Position numbers and translations under genes: made by a program | Assembly: GCA_049340005.1 (NCBI GenBank) | Contig: JBMPIY010000002.1 | Direction: 5' to 3' (one strand) | Source: CAXBDP01 sp963974465 | Lineage (GTDB): Bacteria; Bacteroidota; Bacteroidia; Cytophagales; Cyclobacteriaceae | DNA: 64,000 nucleotides | Part shown: piece by piece, positions 1 through 7,882 of the stretch | Layout of the letters: every line of letters starts with the position of its first letter | Position numbering within the stretch: position 1 is the first letter of the stretch | The notes under the pieces: model-generated | Database searches by the model: none | Told to the model about the DNA's origin: nothing | What the model saw: only the letters and a program-made list of their open reading frames with translations

Positions 1-598
1 TGATTAATTTTTCATAATCAGTTTTCTGTTCAACCCTTGTATTCTCAACGCTATATTTCACATTTTTGATAGGCGTGAAGATAGCATCAATAGGGATATA
101 ACCGAATAGTTGTTCTGTTGGCTTATTTTCATCAGCAGGCAGATAACCACGACCCTTCTCAAGATTCAATTCAATTTCAAATGAAGAGTTCTCATCTAGA
201 TGGCAGATTACTGCATCAGGATTCAGTATTTCAAATGAATTCGTAAAGTTAGCGATATCACCAGCAGTAAAAACACTTTGATCTTTAACTTGAACACGAA
301 TCTTGTTATCAACTAATGCATCGTCAACCTTTTTGAACCTTACAGTTTTAAGGTTTAGGATAATTTCAGTTACATCTTCAACAACTCCCTCTATAGTGGA
401 GAATTCATGAAGCACACCAGGAATAGAAATTCCAGTAATTGCGTAACCCTCCAAAGAGGAAAGGAGAATTCTCCTTAGCGCATTACCTATGGTAGTTCCA
501 TAACCTTTTTCGAGTGGTTTAAATGTGAAAAGGCCTTTGGTATCATCGGCTTTTTCCATCACTACCTTCTCTGGCATTTGAAAAGCAAGAATAGACAT
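1..598 (-). CDS. rpoA: RNA polymerase alpha subunit (partial, C-terminus beyond window)
   Basis: This is the alpha subunit of RNA polymerase, which dimerises to nucleate assembly of the core enzyme. About 199 codons are visible, starting at the ATG at 596-598 (MSILAFQMPEK). They cover the N-terminal dimerisation domain, with the conserved IGNALRRILLSS helix near residues 37-48 and a GVLHEFSTIEGV segment near residue 60. No stop codon occurs before the left edge, so the linker and the C-terminal domain that contacts promoters and activators are missing only because the window ends. It is the last visible gene of the alpha operon, 31 bases after rpsD. Confidence 0.97.
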   Translation of the reverse strand, partial: MSILAFQMPEKVVMEKADDTKGLFTFKPLEKGYGTTIGNALRRILLSSLEGYAITGISIPGVLHEFSTIEGVVEDVTEIILNLKTVRFKKVDDALVDNKIRVQVKDQSVFTAGDIANFTNSFEILNPDAVICHLDENSSFEIELNLEKGRGYLPADENKPTEQLFGYIPIDAIFTPIKNVKYSVENTRVEQKTDYEKLI

Positions 599-629
599 GT
601 GTCAGTATTTTAAAAATTCAAAAGAATTA

Positions 630-1235
630 TTACTTGGAGTATAGCTCGACAATTAGCTGCTCCTTAATGTTTTCAGGGATATCATCCCTAGTTGGTTTGG
701 TAATAAACTTACCAACCATCTCTTTTCCATCCCACTCTAGCCAAGAATATCTTTTACCACCTCTACCAGCTAAACTATCAGAGATAGCCTCTAGAGATTT
801 AGATTTTTCTCTTACTCCAACTACATCACCTTCTTTCAAAGTGTAAGATGGAATATTCACAAGTTCACCATTTACGGTAATATGTTTGTGTGAAACCAAT
901 TGTCTGGCTGCTCTTCTTGTTGGAGCGATTCCTAGACGGAAAACTGTATTGTCAAGACGAGCTTCAAGAAGCTGTAACAAAGTAGTACCAGTGATACCAT
1001 CTTTACGGGAAGCCTTGTCAAATAGATTAGCAAATTGTCTTTCTAAAACACCGTAGATGTATTTAGCCTTTTGCTTTTCCATTAACTGTACTGCATATTC
1101 AGATTGCTTTCTTCTGCGACCTTTACCATGCTGTCCAGGAGGATAGCTTTTCTTTTGAAGAGCTTTACTTGGACCAAGAATTGGCTCTCCATATCTTCTT
1201 GATATTTTTGCCTTGGGGCCTCTATATCTAGCCAT
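630..1235 (-). CDS. rpsD: 30S ribosomal protein S4
   Basis: S4 is a primary 16S rRNA-binding protein that nucleates assembly of the 30S body and lines the mRNA entry channel. The 201-residue protein (E. coli 206) starts MARYRGPKAKISRRYGEP. It has an S4 RNA-binding domain around residues 90-155, including RLDNTVFRLG and the VSHKHITVNG segment. There are no N-terminal cysteine pairs, so this is the zinc-free form. It lies between rpsK and rpoA in the alpha operon, as in E. coli, where S4 represses its own operon. I see no obvious pseudoknot target here. Confidence 0.98.
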   Translation of the reverse strand: MARYRGPKAKISRRYGEPILGPSKALQKKSYPPGQHGKGRRRKQSEYAVQLMEKQKAKYIYGVLERQFANLFDKASRKDGITGTTLLQLLEARLDNTVFRLGIAPTRRAARQLVSHKHITVNGELVNIPSYTLKEGDVVGVREKSKSLEAISDSLAGRGGKRYSWLEWDGKEMVGKFITKPTRDDIPENIKEQLIVELYSK

Positions 1236-1264
1236 TATATTATCTTTTTATTCTTAACAGTGAA

Positions 1265-1657
1265 TTAGACTCTTCTTCTCTTTGGAGGACGACATCCATT
1301 ATGTGGAAGTGGAGTTACATCTTTAATCATTGTAACTTCAATACCAATATTCTGAATGGTTCTGATGGCTGACTCACGTCCGGCACCTGGTCCCTTTACA
1401 AAAACTTCTACCTTGCGTAAACCTAGGTCGAAAGCTGTTTGGGAGCAGTTTTGGGCAGCTACTTGCGCAGCGTAAGGAGTGTTCTTCTTAGAACCTCTGA
1501 AACCCATCTTACCCGCTGAAGCCCAGGAAATAACTTGTCCTGTGCTATTGGTAACGGAGATAATGATGTTGTTGAAGGTAGATTTTATATGTACCTGACC
1601 AATTGACTCAACAACAACAACTCTCTTTTTCGCTTTATCTTTTCTTTTCTGACTCAT
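1265..1657 (-). CDS. rpsK: 30S ribosomal protein S11
   Basis: S11 sits on the 30S platform and helps form the E site and the mRNA exit path. The protein is 130 residues (E. coli 129). The family core runs from HIKSTFNNIIISVTN through SWASAGKMGFRGSKK to the C-terminal DVTPLPHNGCRPPKRRRV, where the basic HNGCRPPKRRRV tail is the family hallmark. It is separated by 12 bases from rpsM and 29 from rpsD. The order rpsM-rpsK-rpsD-rpoA is the standard alpha operon. Confidence 0.98.
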   Translation of the reverse strand: MSQKRKDKAKKRVVVVESIGQVHIKSTFNNIIISVTNSTGQVISWASAGKMGFRGSKKNTPYAAQVAAQNCSQTAFDLGLRKVEVFVKGPGAGRESAIRTIQNIGIEVTMIKDVTPLPHNGCRPPKRRRV

Positions 1658-1669
1658 CGCTTATAAGTA

Positions 1670-2047
1670 CTATTTAGTCGCTTTCTTCTTATTAGCAACA
1701 GTTTTTCTCTTGCCTTTTCTAGTACGAGCATTAGTTTTCGTACGCTGTCCTCTTAGTGGAAGACTCTTACGGTGTCTAAGTCCACGGTAGCAACCAATAT
1801 CCATAAGTCTTTTGATGTTAATCTGAATTTCAGATTTCAATACACCTTCAACTTTGAATTCATTAGTAATTACCGCACGTATTGCCACTGATTCCTCATC
1901 AGTCCAATCAGCTACTTGTTTGTTACTATCAACACCGGCTTTCGACAAAATTTGCTGTGCAGCACTACGCCCAATACCAAAAATATAGGTAAGAGCTATT
2001 TCGCCTCTTTTTTTATCCGGAATGTCTACGCCTGCAATCCTTGCCAT
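1670..2047 (-). CDS. rpsM: 30S ribosomal protein S13
   Basis: S13 lies in the head of the 30S subunit, contacts the P-site tRNA and forms bridges to the 50S. The 125-residue protein (E. coli 118) begins MARIAGVDIPDKKRGEIALT. It carries the helix-two-turn-helix with YIFGIGRSAAQQIL, then the CYRGLRHRKSLPLRGQRTKTNARTRKG motif near residues 85-115. The C-terminal tail is very lysine-rich. It is the first gene after rpmJ, with a 2-base gap. Length and all conserved blocks agree, so the call is secure. Confidence 0.98.
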   Translation of the reverse strand: MARIAGVDIPDKKRGEIALTYIFGIGRSAAQQILSKAGVDSNKQVADWTDEESVAIRAVITNEFKVEGVLKSEIQINIKRLMDIGCYRGLRHRKSLPLRGQRTKTNARTRKGKRKTVANKKKATK

Positions 2048-2049
2048 AG

Positions 2050-2166
2050 TTATCCTTGTCTTTGTTTAAACTTAGGGTTCTTCTTGTTGATTACGTACAG
2101 CTTGCCCTTTCTACGAATGATCTTACATTCGGTGCTGCGCTTTTTGATGGAAGATTTTACTTTCAT
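2050..2166 (-). CDS. rpmJ: 50S ribosomal protein L36, cysteine-poor form
   Basis: This 38-residue protein reads MKVKSSIKKRSTECKIIRR, then KGKLYVINKKNPKFKQRQG. L36 binds 23S rRNA in the 50S subunit. The KxRQG ending and the CKIIRRKGK core identify it. Only one cysteine (Cys14) remains of the four zinc ligands (three Cys and one His) found in the C+ form, so this is the zinc-independent type. It is tightly packed, with 2-base gaps to infA and rpsM. It is very short and easily missed by gene finders, but its frame, start and TAA stop (2050-2052) are clear. Confidence 0.96.
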   Translation of the reverse strand: MKVKSSIKKRSTECKIIRRKGKLYVINKKNPKFKQRQG

Positions 2167-2168
2167 GA

Positions 2169-2387
2169 TTACTTATATCGGTAAACAATTCTACCTTTTG
2201 ATAAATCGTATGGTGACATTTCTAGTTTAACACGGTCTCCAGGAAGAATCTTAATGTAGTGCATTCTCATTTTACCAGATATATGTGCTATCACTTGATG
2301 CCCATTCTCTAATTCAACTCGAAACATAGCATTAGATAATGCTTCAACTATAGTACCGTCTTGCTCTATTGATGACTGTTTGGCCAT
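2169..2387 (-). CDS. infA: Translation initiation factor IF-1
   Basis: IF-1 is a single OB-fold protein that binds the 30S A site and assists IF-2 and IF-3 during initiation. It is 72 residues, exactly the E. coli length. The typical blocks are DGTIVEALSNAMFRVELENGH, AHISGKMRMHYIKILPGDRV and the ending YDLSKGRIVYRYK. It lies between map (1-base gap) and rpmJ (2-base gap), the usual place for infA when it is carried in the spc operon. Confidence 0.98.
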   Translation of the reverse strand: MAKQSSIEQDGTIVEALSNAMFRVELENGHQVIAHISGKMRMHYIKILPGDRVKLEMSPYDLSKGRIVYRYK

Positions 2388-2388
2388 A

Positions 2389-3162
2389 CTAAAATTTTAA
2401 AACCTCTTCAATGTATTTATGAGTTGTTATGATCTCAGGACCATTTTCAGTTACTGCTACAGTATGTTCAAAGTGAGCAGAAACCTTTCGGTCTTTCGTT
2501 CTAATTGTCCAGCCATCTGCTTCCTGAAAAATGAACCTAGTACCTAGGTTTACCATTGGCTCGATGGCGATAACACAACCCTTCTTCAATTTAGTTCCGC
2601 TTCCTCTTTTTCCATAGTTAGGAACCTCAGGACTCTCATGTAAGTTTTTACCTACTCCATGTCCAACGAGTTCTCTAACGACAGTATAGCCAAACTTTTC
2701 AACATGGCTCTGAATAGCGTTACCAATATCACCGATTCTATTACCTTCTTTCGCCTGGGCTATTCCAAGATAAAGGGATTCCTTCGTCTCTTTTAATAAA
2801 GCACTAATTTCAGGAGATACATTTCCAATTGGGTAAGTATAGGCGCAATCACTATGAAAGCCCTTATAGAAAACACCACAATCAACGGAGATAATATCAC
2901 CTTCTTTAAGAACATACTTCCCAGGAAAACCATGAACGACGACTTCGTTCACTGATATACAAAGTGTAGCAGGAAAACCCTGATACCCTTTAAAAGAGCC
3001 TGTGGCTCCTGAATCTCTTATAAATTCTTCTGCTACTTTATCTAAAGTAGCAGTTTGAATACCCGGAGCAACCAACTTGGCTACTTCACCATGAGCTTTT
3101 CCAAGAATCTCTGCGCTTTCACGCATTAATTGAATCTCTTCTGAGCTCTTCAAATGAATCAT
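2389..3162 (-). CDS. map: Methionine aminopeptidase, type I
   Basis: This enzyme removes the initiator methionine from nascent proteins in the cytosol. The 257-residue pita-bread-fold protein shows the dinuclear metal ligands in order: the Asp pair in ISVDCGVFYKGFHSDCAYTY, the His in VGHGVGKNLHESP, the Glu in CVIAIEPMVNLG and a late Glu in SAHFEHTVAV. No N-terminal zinc-finger extension is present, so it is the bacterial type Ia form. Its start overlaps the secY stop by 4 bases. The secY-map-infA order is common in bacteria. Confidence 0.97.
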   Translation of the reverse strand: MIHLKSSEEIQLMRESAEILGKAHGEVAKLVAPGIQTATLDKVAEEFIRDSGATGSFKGYQGFPATLCISVNEVVVHGFPGKYVLKEGDIISVDCGVFYKGFHSDCAYTYPIGNVSPEISALLKETKESLYLGIAQAKEGNRIGDIGNAIQSHVEKFGYTVVRELVGHGVGKNLHESPEVPNYGKRGSGTKLKKGCVIAIEPMVNLGTRFIFQEADGWTIRTKDRKVSAHFEHTVAVTENGPEIITTHKYIEEVLKF

Positions 3163-4478
3163 CCGGCAACGGCTACATTTTGTGAACGACCTCTTAATTT
3201 GCCAGACTTCATCAAGCCTTCATATTTTCTCATTAGGAGATAGCTTTCAATTTGCTGTAGGGTGTCTAATACAACACCAACCATGATTAGCAATGAAGTA
3301 CCACCATAAAATTGAGCAAACTCCCTTGTCACACCAAATATCACAGCTATAGCAGGTAATACAGCAACTATTGCTAGAAATATAGAACCTGGTAAAGTAA
3401 TCTTCGTCAATACATCATCAATAAAGTTTGAGGTAGGTTTTCCTGGCTTGATCCCTGGAATAAAACCACCATTACGCTTCATATCCTCAGAAATCTGGTT
3501 TGGATTGACAGTGATTGCTGTATAGAAAAATGTGAATATGATAATCATAAATGCTAACAACACATTATACTGCCAAGACTCAAAGTTTGAGAAGGTAGTA
3601 AATATATAGGAAGCGGTATCGCTATCATCAGCCCAGATACTTGCCACTGTACTTGGCAAGAACATTAGAGACTGAGCAAATATAATTGGCATTACACCAG
3701 AAGCATTCACCTTAAGAGGTATATACTGTCTTTGTCCACCATATACTTTGTTACCTACAACCTGCTTCGCATATTGAACTGGGATTTTACGAGTTGCTTG
3801 GGTTAACATTACCACGAACATTACAACAGCAAAAAGTATTAAACCTTCAATAATTAAAGCTAAACCACCACCAAATCCTTTTGAAGCACCTTCCGCTAAA
3901 ATACTACCTGGGAATCGAGAAATAATCCCGATCATAATAAGCATGGAAATACCATTACCTATACCTCTTTCGGTAATTCTTTCTCCTAACCACATACAGA
4001 ATATGGTACCAGCACTCAAAATTACAAGTGAGGAGAAATAGAAGAAACTAGTATCAATAAGAATTGCTTCTGGCTGAACTGCTGTTGACAAATAGCCAAA
4101 ACCTTGAGCAAGAGTAATTACAATAGTAAGAACTCTTGTGTATTGAGTGATTTTCTTACGACCAGTTTCACCTTCTTTTTGAAGTTTCTGGAAGTAAGGC
4201 ACCGCCACGGTTAACAATTGCAATACAATTGAAGCGGAGATATATGGCATAATACCTAATGCGAATATGGAGGCTCTAGAGAAGGCTCCACCTAAGAAGG
4301 TATCAAGAAGTCCAAAAAATCCTCCCGCATCATCTGTAAGTAGATTTGGATCTACTCCAGGCAATACAACAAAAGAACCTAATCTAAAAATTGCTAATAA
4401 AGCAATCGTGTTGAAGATACGTGTTCTTAGTTCCTCTATTGCAAAAATGTTTCGTATGGTGGTGAAAAACCGTTTCAT
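3159..4478 (-). CDS. secY: Protein translocase subunit SecY
   Basis: SecY is the channel-forming subunit of the SecYEG translocon in the inner membrane. The 439-residue polytopic protein has about ten hydrophobic segments. Recognisable blocks are VVLPGVDPNLL after TM1, the plug region, GIMPYISASIVLQLL, ERGIGNGISMLIMIGI and the cytoplasmic-loop segment IPVQYAKQVVGNKVYGGQ. It overlaps rplO upstream and map downstream by 4 bases each, so coupled translation is likely. Its partner secE is in the same super-cluster at 28.4 kb. secG is not in the window. Confidence 0.98.
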   Translation of the reverse strand: MKRFFTTIRNIFAIEELRTRIFNTIALLAIFRLGSFVVLPGVDPNLLTDDAGGFFGLLDTFLGGAFSRASIFALGIMPYISASIVLQLLTVAVPYFQKLQKEGETGRKKITQYTRVLTIVITLAQGFGYLSTAVQPEAILIDTSFFYFSSLVILSAGTIFCMWLGERITERGIGNGISMLIMIGIISRFPGSILAEGASKGFGGGLALIIEGLILFAVVMFVVMLTQATRKIPVQYAKQVVGNKVYGGQRQYIPLKVNASGVMPIIFAQSLMFLPSTVASIWADDSDTASYIFTTFSNFESWQYNVLLAFMIIIFTFFYTAITVNPNQISEDMKRNGGFIPGIKPGKPTSNFIDDVLTKITLPGSIFLAIVAVLPAIAVIFGVTREFAQFYGGTSLLIMVGVVLDTLQQIESYLLMRKYEGLMKSGKLRGRSQNVAVAG

Positions 4479-4927
4479 TCAGAAATAATAGTTACAGTGC
4501 CTCCTAATTTTTCAATAGCTTGGGATGCTGTTGCAGAACATTTATGTGCAGACACATTAATCTTTGCAGTTAGCTCTCCACGACCTAGAACTTTTACGAG
4601 GTCACTTTTTCCGACAATACCATTTTCAATTAGAACTTGAACAGTAATGTCAGCTATATTTAATTTCGATGCTAAAGCCTCAAGTGCCTCAAGGTTCACA
4701 GCTTTATATTCTACTCTATTAGGATTTTTAAATCCAAATTTAGGCACTCTTCTTTGAAGTGGCATCTGACCACCTTCAAATCCAAGCTTTCTAGAATAAC
4801 CAGATCTTGATTTAGCACCTTTATGTCCACGAGTTGAAGTACCACCTCTACCAGAGCCAGGTCCACGACCAATTCGCTTACTATTTTTTATTGAACCTTC
4901 TGCAGGTTTTAATGTATGAAGTTTCAT
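4475..4927 (-). CDS. rplO: 50S ribosomal protein L15
   Basis: L15 is a late-assembly 23S rRNA-binding protein. The 150-residue protein begins MKLHTLKPAEGSIKNSKRIGRG. It has the long glycine/arginine-rich tail GRGPGSGRGGTSTRGHKGAKSRSGY that threads into the rRNA, then FEGGQMPLQRRVPKFGF. The C-terminus carries the globular domain. It is followed directly by secY (4-base overlap) and preceded by rpmD (2-base gap), the standard spc order. Confidence 0.98.
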   Translation of the reverse strand: MKLHTLKPAEGSIKNSKRIGRGPGSGRGGTSTRGHKGAKSRSGYSRKLGFEGGQMPLQRRVPKFGFKNPNRVEYKAVNLEALEALASKLNIADITVQVLIENGIVGKSDLVKVLGRGELTAKINVSAHKCSATASQAIEKLGGTVTIISE

Positions 4928-4929
4928 AA

Positions 4930-5109
4930 TTAAAGTTCAGTTACAGTTACGAGGTGTTCAACTTTGTTAATCATTCCAGCAATTTGGGGAGTCAACTCAA
5001 CATCTACACTTCTGTTAATCTTACCAAGACCAAGAGCTTGAATAGTTAGCTTCTGCTTCTTTGGTCTATCAATAGTACTTTTGATTTGGGTAATTTTTAC
5101 TCTAGCCAT
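4930..5109 (-). CDS. rpmD: 50S ribosomal protein L30
   Basis: This 59-residue protein begins MARVKITQIKSTIDRPKKQK and continues with LTIQALGLGKINRSVDV. L30 is a small 50S protein, and the RVKITQIKS and GLGKINRSV blocks mark the short bacterial form. It fills the space between rpsE (4-base gap) and rplO (2-base gap), where rpmD always sits in the spc operon. The ATG is at 5107-5109 and the TAA stop at 4930-4932. Confidence 0.96.
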   Translation of the reverse strand: MARVKITQIKSTIDRPKKQKLTIQALGLGKINRSVDVELTPQIAGMINKVEHLVTVTEL

Positions 5110-5113
5110 GGAA

Positions 5114-5632
5114 TTAACCGTTGAATACTTTAGACAATTTAACTCCTCTTTGCTGAGCTACAGCAAATGGATCTTTCATTTTAGTAAGAGCGTCAAAAGT
5201 AGCTTTTACAACATTGTGCGGATTCGAAGATCCTTTAGATTTTGCAAGGACATCATGAATACCAGCACTTTCAAGCACAGCACGCATCGCACCACCAGCT
5301 ATTACGCCAGTACCTGGAGCAGCGGGTTTCACTAGAACTAATCCGCCAGAATATTTACCAATGGATTCGTGCGGTACAGTTCCTTTCAAAACAGGAACCT
5401 TTACAAGATTCTTCTTAGCATCATCGATACCTTTAGTAATAGCATCAGTTACTTCGTTTGCTTTACCTAAGCCATAACCTACAACACCATTACCATCACC
5501 AACTACTACAATTGCTGAAAAGCTGAATCTTCTACCACCTTTTACCACTTTAGCTACACGCTTAATGGCTACAACCTTTTCTTTAAGCTCGATATCGCTG
5601 GCCTTAACTGATTTAATATTGCTTTGGTACAT
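5114..5632 (-). CDS. rpsE: 30S ribosomal protein S5
   Basis: S5 acts in decoding accuracy and with S3 and S4 forms the mRNA entry helicase. It is 172 residues (E. coli 167). The double-stranded-RNA-binding-like N domain contains KEKVVAIKRVAKVVKGGRRFSFSAIVVVGDG. The C domain has PHESIGKYSGGLVLVKPAAPGTGVIAGGAMRAVLE. The VVKGGRRFSF loop, where spectinomycin-resistance changes map in other bacteria, looks like the ordinary sensitive form. It lies between rplR and rpmD. Confidence 0.98.
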   Translation of the reverse strand: MYQSNIKSVKASDIELKEKVVAIKRVAKVVKGGRRFSFSAIVVVGDGNGVVGYGLGKANEVTDAITKGIDDAKKNLVKVPVLKGTVPHESIGKYSGGLVLVKPAAPGTGVIAGGAMRAVLESAGIHDVLAKSKGSSNPHNVVKATFDALTKMKDPFAVAQQRGVKLSKVFNG

Positions 5633-5642
5633 AATAATTCAA

Positions 5643-5993
5643 TTAGAAATTTAAACCACCTTCCCTAGCACCATCTGCCAAGGCCTTTATATTACCATGA
5701 TAAAGGTAACCACCTCTATCAAATACAACTGCAGAGATACCAGCACCTTGAGCTTTTTCAGCTAGTTTCTTACCTACCTCTTTTGATTTCTCTACATTCA
5801 CATTTTTCTCAAAACCCAGCTCCCTAGATGAAACTGCAGCTAATGTGTTACCCGTAAGATCATCAATAAGTTGAGCATAAATTCCCGTATTACTACGAAA
5901 TACAGAAAGTCTAGGTCTGCCAGAATTACCAGTAATTCTTTTTCTGATACCCTTTCTAATTCGTGACCTTCTACTTAGTTTATTCTTAGCCAT
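5643..5993 (-). CDS. rplR: 50S ribosomal protein L18
   Basis: L18 binds 5S rRNA together with L5 and anchors the central protuberance. It is 116 residues (E. coli 117), with a basic N-terminal tail (KLSRRSRIRKGIRKRI). The PRLSVFRSNTGIYAQLIDD motif and the VVFDRGGYLYHGNIKALADGAREGGLNF ending are family signatures. The rplF-rplR-rpsE order and gaps of 6 and 10 bases match the spc operon. Confidence 0.98.
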   Translation of the reverse strand: MAKNKLSRRSRIRKGIRKRITGNSGRPRLSVFRSNTGIYAQLIDDLTGNTLAAVSSRELGFEKNVNVEKSKEVGKKLAEKAQGAGISAVVFDRGGYLYHGNIKALADGAREGGLNF

Positions 5994-5999
5994 TACTTA

Positions 6000-6557
6000 T
6001 TATTTTTTAGCGCTAGTTTTACCAGCTTTACGTCTTACAAATTCTCCTACGAAACGTACACCTTTGCCTTTGTAAGGCTCAACAGGTCTTAGATTTTTGA
6101 TCTTAGCAGCTACTTGTCCGATAAGCTCCTTATCACTACCCTCTAGAGTAATGGTTGGGTTTTTACCTTTTGGAGTTTCTGCAACTACGCTTATTTCAGC
6201 AGGAATGGAGAAATAGATACTGTGTGAATAACCAAGAGCTAACTCTAGAATATTATTAGCAGCTGTAGCTTTATAACCTACACCAACTAATTCTAATGTT
6301 CTCTTGTACCCTTCACTGGTACCTATCACCATATTATTTATCAAAGATCTGTAAAGCCCATGTAGAGCTTTATGTCTTTTTTGTTCAGTTGGACGGTCAA
6401 CAACGACCATTCCATCCTCAAGTTTCACGATGATATCAGGATTTACCTCCTGAGTCAATTCTCCCTTAGGACCTTTAACAGTGACGATATTGCTATCTGA
6501 TACTGTAACACTTACTCCCGTTGGAAGACTTATTGGTTTCTTACCTATCCTTGACAT
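6000..6557 (-). CDS. rplF: 50S ribosomal protein L6
   Basis: L6 has two tandem copies of one alpha/beta fold and binds 23S rRNA near the sarcin-ricin loop and the factor-binding site. It is 185 residues (E. coli 177). It begins MSRIGKKPISLPTGVSVTVSD. The second repeat carries the hallmark LRPVEPYKGKGVRFVGEFVRRKAGKTSAKK near the C-terminus. It lies between rpsH (12-base gap) and rplR (6-base gap). Confidence 0.98.
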   Translation of the reverse strand: MSRIGKKPISLPTGVSVTVSDSNIVTVKGPKGELTQEVNPDIIVKLEDGMVVVDRPTEQKRHKALHGLYRSLINNMVIGTSEGYKRTLELVGVGYKATAANNILELALGYSHSIYFSIPAEISVVAETPKGKNPTITLEGSDKELIGQVAAKIKNLRPVEPYKGKGVRFVGEFVRRKAGKTSAKK

Positions 6558-6569
6558 TTTGGTCGGACT

Positions 6570-6965
6570 TTAGTAGACGTAACATAAAATTTCACCACCG
6601 ATATTCATTTTTCTAGCTTCTTTATCAGACATCACGCCTTTAGAAGTAGAAAGAATGGCTATACCTAAACCATTCAGAACACGAGGAACTTCACTGCTAC
6701 CAGAATATTTTCTCAAACCAGGCTTGCTGATTCTAGTTAAATTCTGGATTGCTGACTGTTTTGTAGAAGGGTTATACTTCAATGCAATTTTGATTGAACC
6801 CTGAACTGGGCTGTCTTCAAACTTGTAATTCTGAATATATCCTTTTTCATACAAAACCTTTGTAATTTCCTTCTTCAAGTTTGAAGCAGGTAACTCTACA
6901 ATGCGATGATTTGCTTTAATCGCATTACGAAGTCTTGTAAGATAATCTGCTATTGGATCGCTCAT
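6570..6965 (-). CDS. rpsH: 30S ribosomal protein S8
   Basis: S8 binds helix 21 of 16S rRNA and is a central assembly protein; in E. coli it represses the spc operon. It is 131 residues (E. coli 130). It opens with MSDPIADYLTRLRNAIKANH and ends with ILSTSKGVMSDKEARKMNIGGEILCYVY, where STSKGVMSDKEAR is the family signature. The 84-base spacer before it is the largest inside the spc operon and holds a promoter-like -7 element, so this gene may have extra transcriptional input. Confidence 0.98.
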   Translation of the reverse strand: MSDPIADYLTRLRNAIKANHRIVELPASNLKKEITKVLYEKGYIQNYKFEDSPVQGSIKIALKYNPSTKQSAIQNLTRISKPGLRKYSGSSEVPRVLNGLGIAILSTSKGVMSDKEARKMNIGGEILCYVY

Positions 6966-7002
6966 TGCTATTATGTACTTAAGGCGAATTTAAAATGGCC
7001 TG

Positions 7003-7010
7003 CAAATTTA
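7003..7010 (-). promoter_or_regulatory. Candidate internal promoter -7 element ahead of rpsH
   Basis: On the minus strand the 84-base rpsN-rpsH spacer contains TAAATTTG, a full match to the Bacteroidota -7 consensus TANNTTTG, followed by CAGGCC. This resembles the TTTGCAGTCC found at three other promoters in the window. The triplet 19 bases upstream is TTC rather than TTG, so the -33 element is imperfect. It would start transcripts about 30 bases before the rpsH start. Confidence 0.45.
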
Positions 7011-7049
7011 GAGAAACTAATTGAGTATTGAAACCAAACGAAGGAAAAT

Positions 7050-7319
7050 TTACCAACTTGCCTTTGTAATTCCAGGAATCTTACCATCACTGGCCATTTC
7101 CCTGAAGGTAACTCTATTGATACCAAACTTACGCATGTATCCACGAGGTCTACCAGTTAACTTACAACGATTATGTAAACGTACTGGAGATGCATTTCTC
7201 GGAAGTTTATCCAACCCTTCGTAATCACCTGCAGCTTTTAACTGTGCACGTTTGTCAGCATATTTGGCAACAAGTTTAGCTCTTTTGCGCTCTCTAGCCT
7301 TTAATGATTCTTTCGCCAT
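7050..7319 (-). CDS. rpsN: 30S ribosomal protein S14, zinc-free form
   Basis: S14 is a 30S head protein next to S3 and S10. The protein is 89 residues, starting MAKESLKARERKRAKLVAKY. The rRNA-binding core is NRCKLTGRPRGYMRKFGINRVTFREMA. Only one cysteine is present, so the CxxC...CxxC zinc ribbon of the short 61-residue type is missing. This is the C-minus type, in the intermediate length range. It lies in the standard rplE-rpsN-rpsH position. Confidence 0.97.
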   Translation of the reverse strand: MAKESLKARERKRAKLVAKYADKRAQLKAAGDYEGLDKLPRNASPVRLHNRCKLTGRPRGYMRKFGINRVTFREMASDGKIPGITKASW

Positions 7320-7321
7320 GT

Positions 7322-7882
7322 TTATTGAATTTTATTTTTTGATGCGAATGGCATTCCTAATGCCTTAAGCAATTCAAAGCTCTCTTCGTCAGTATTAGCA
7401 CTAGTAACAATTGTAATATCCATACCAGATATTCTATTTACTTTTTCGATGCTAATCTCTGGGAAAATAATCTGCTCTTTTACGCCTAATGTATAATTAC
7501 CACGGCCATCGAAACCCTTATCATTTATCCCTTTGAAGTCACGAACACGCGGGAGGGCAACAGATACAAGTCTATCTAAAAACTCATACATTTTCACTCC
7601 ACGTAAAGTTACTTTAGCTCCAATAGGCATGCCTTCACGAAGCTTAAAGTTTGAAACAGATTTCTTTGCTATTGTTGGAACAGCCTTTTGACCAGAGATC
7701 AAAGTCAACTCTTCAACACCAGCATCAACCATTTTCTTATCTGACACTGCCAAACCAATACCTTTATTTATTACGATCTTTTGAATCGTAGGTACCTGCA
7801 TTACAGATTTATAATTAAAGTGTTCCTTAAGCATAGGAACAACTTCACTAGTGTATTTTACTTTTAGCCTTGGATTAGCCAT
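7322..7882 (-). CDS. rplE: 50S ribosomal protein L5
   Basis: L5 binds 5S rRNA and contacts S13 and the P-site tRNA. I choose the ATG at 7880-7882, giving 186 residues starting MANPRLKVKYTSEVVPMLKE (E. coli 179). The same frame is open for 34 more codons upstream, but those lie inside rplX and have no L5 homology. The conserved blocks are QVPTIQKIVINKGIG and the late KVNRISGMDITIVTSANTDEE. The chosen start overlaps the rplX stop by 8 bases. Confidence 0.97.
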   Translation of the reverse strand: MANPRLKVKYTSEVVPMLKEHFNYKSVMQVPTIQKIVINKGIGLAVSDKKMVDAGVEELTLISGQKAVPTIAKKSVSNFKLREGMPIGAKVTLRGVKMYEFLDRLVSVALPRVRDFKGINDKGFDGRGNYTLGVKEQIIFPEISIEKVNRISGMDITIVTSANTDEESFELLKALGMPFASKNKIQ

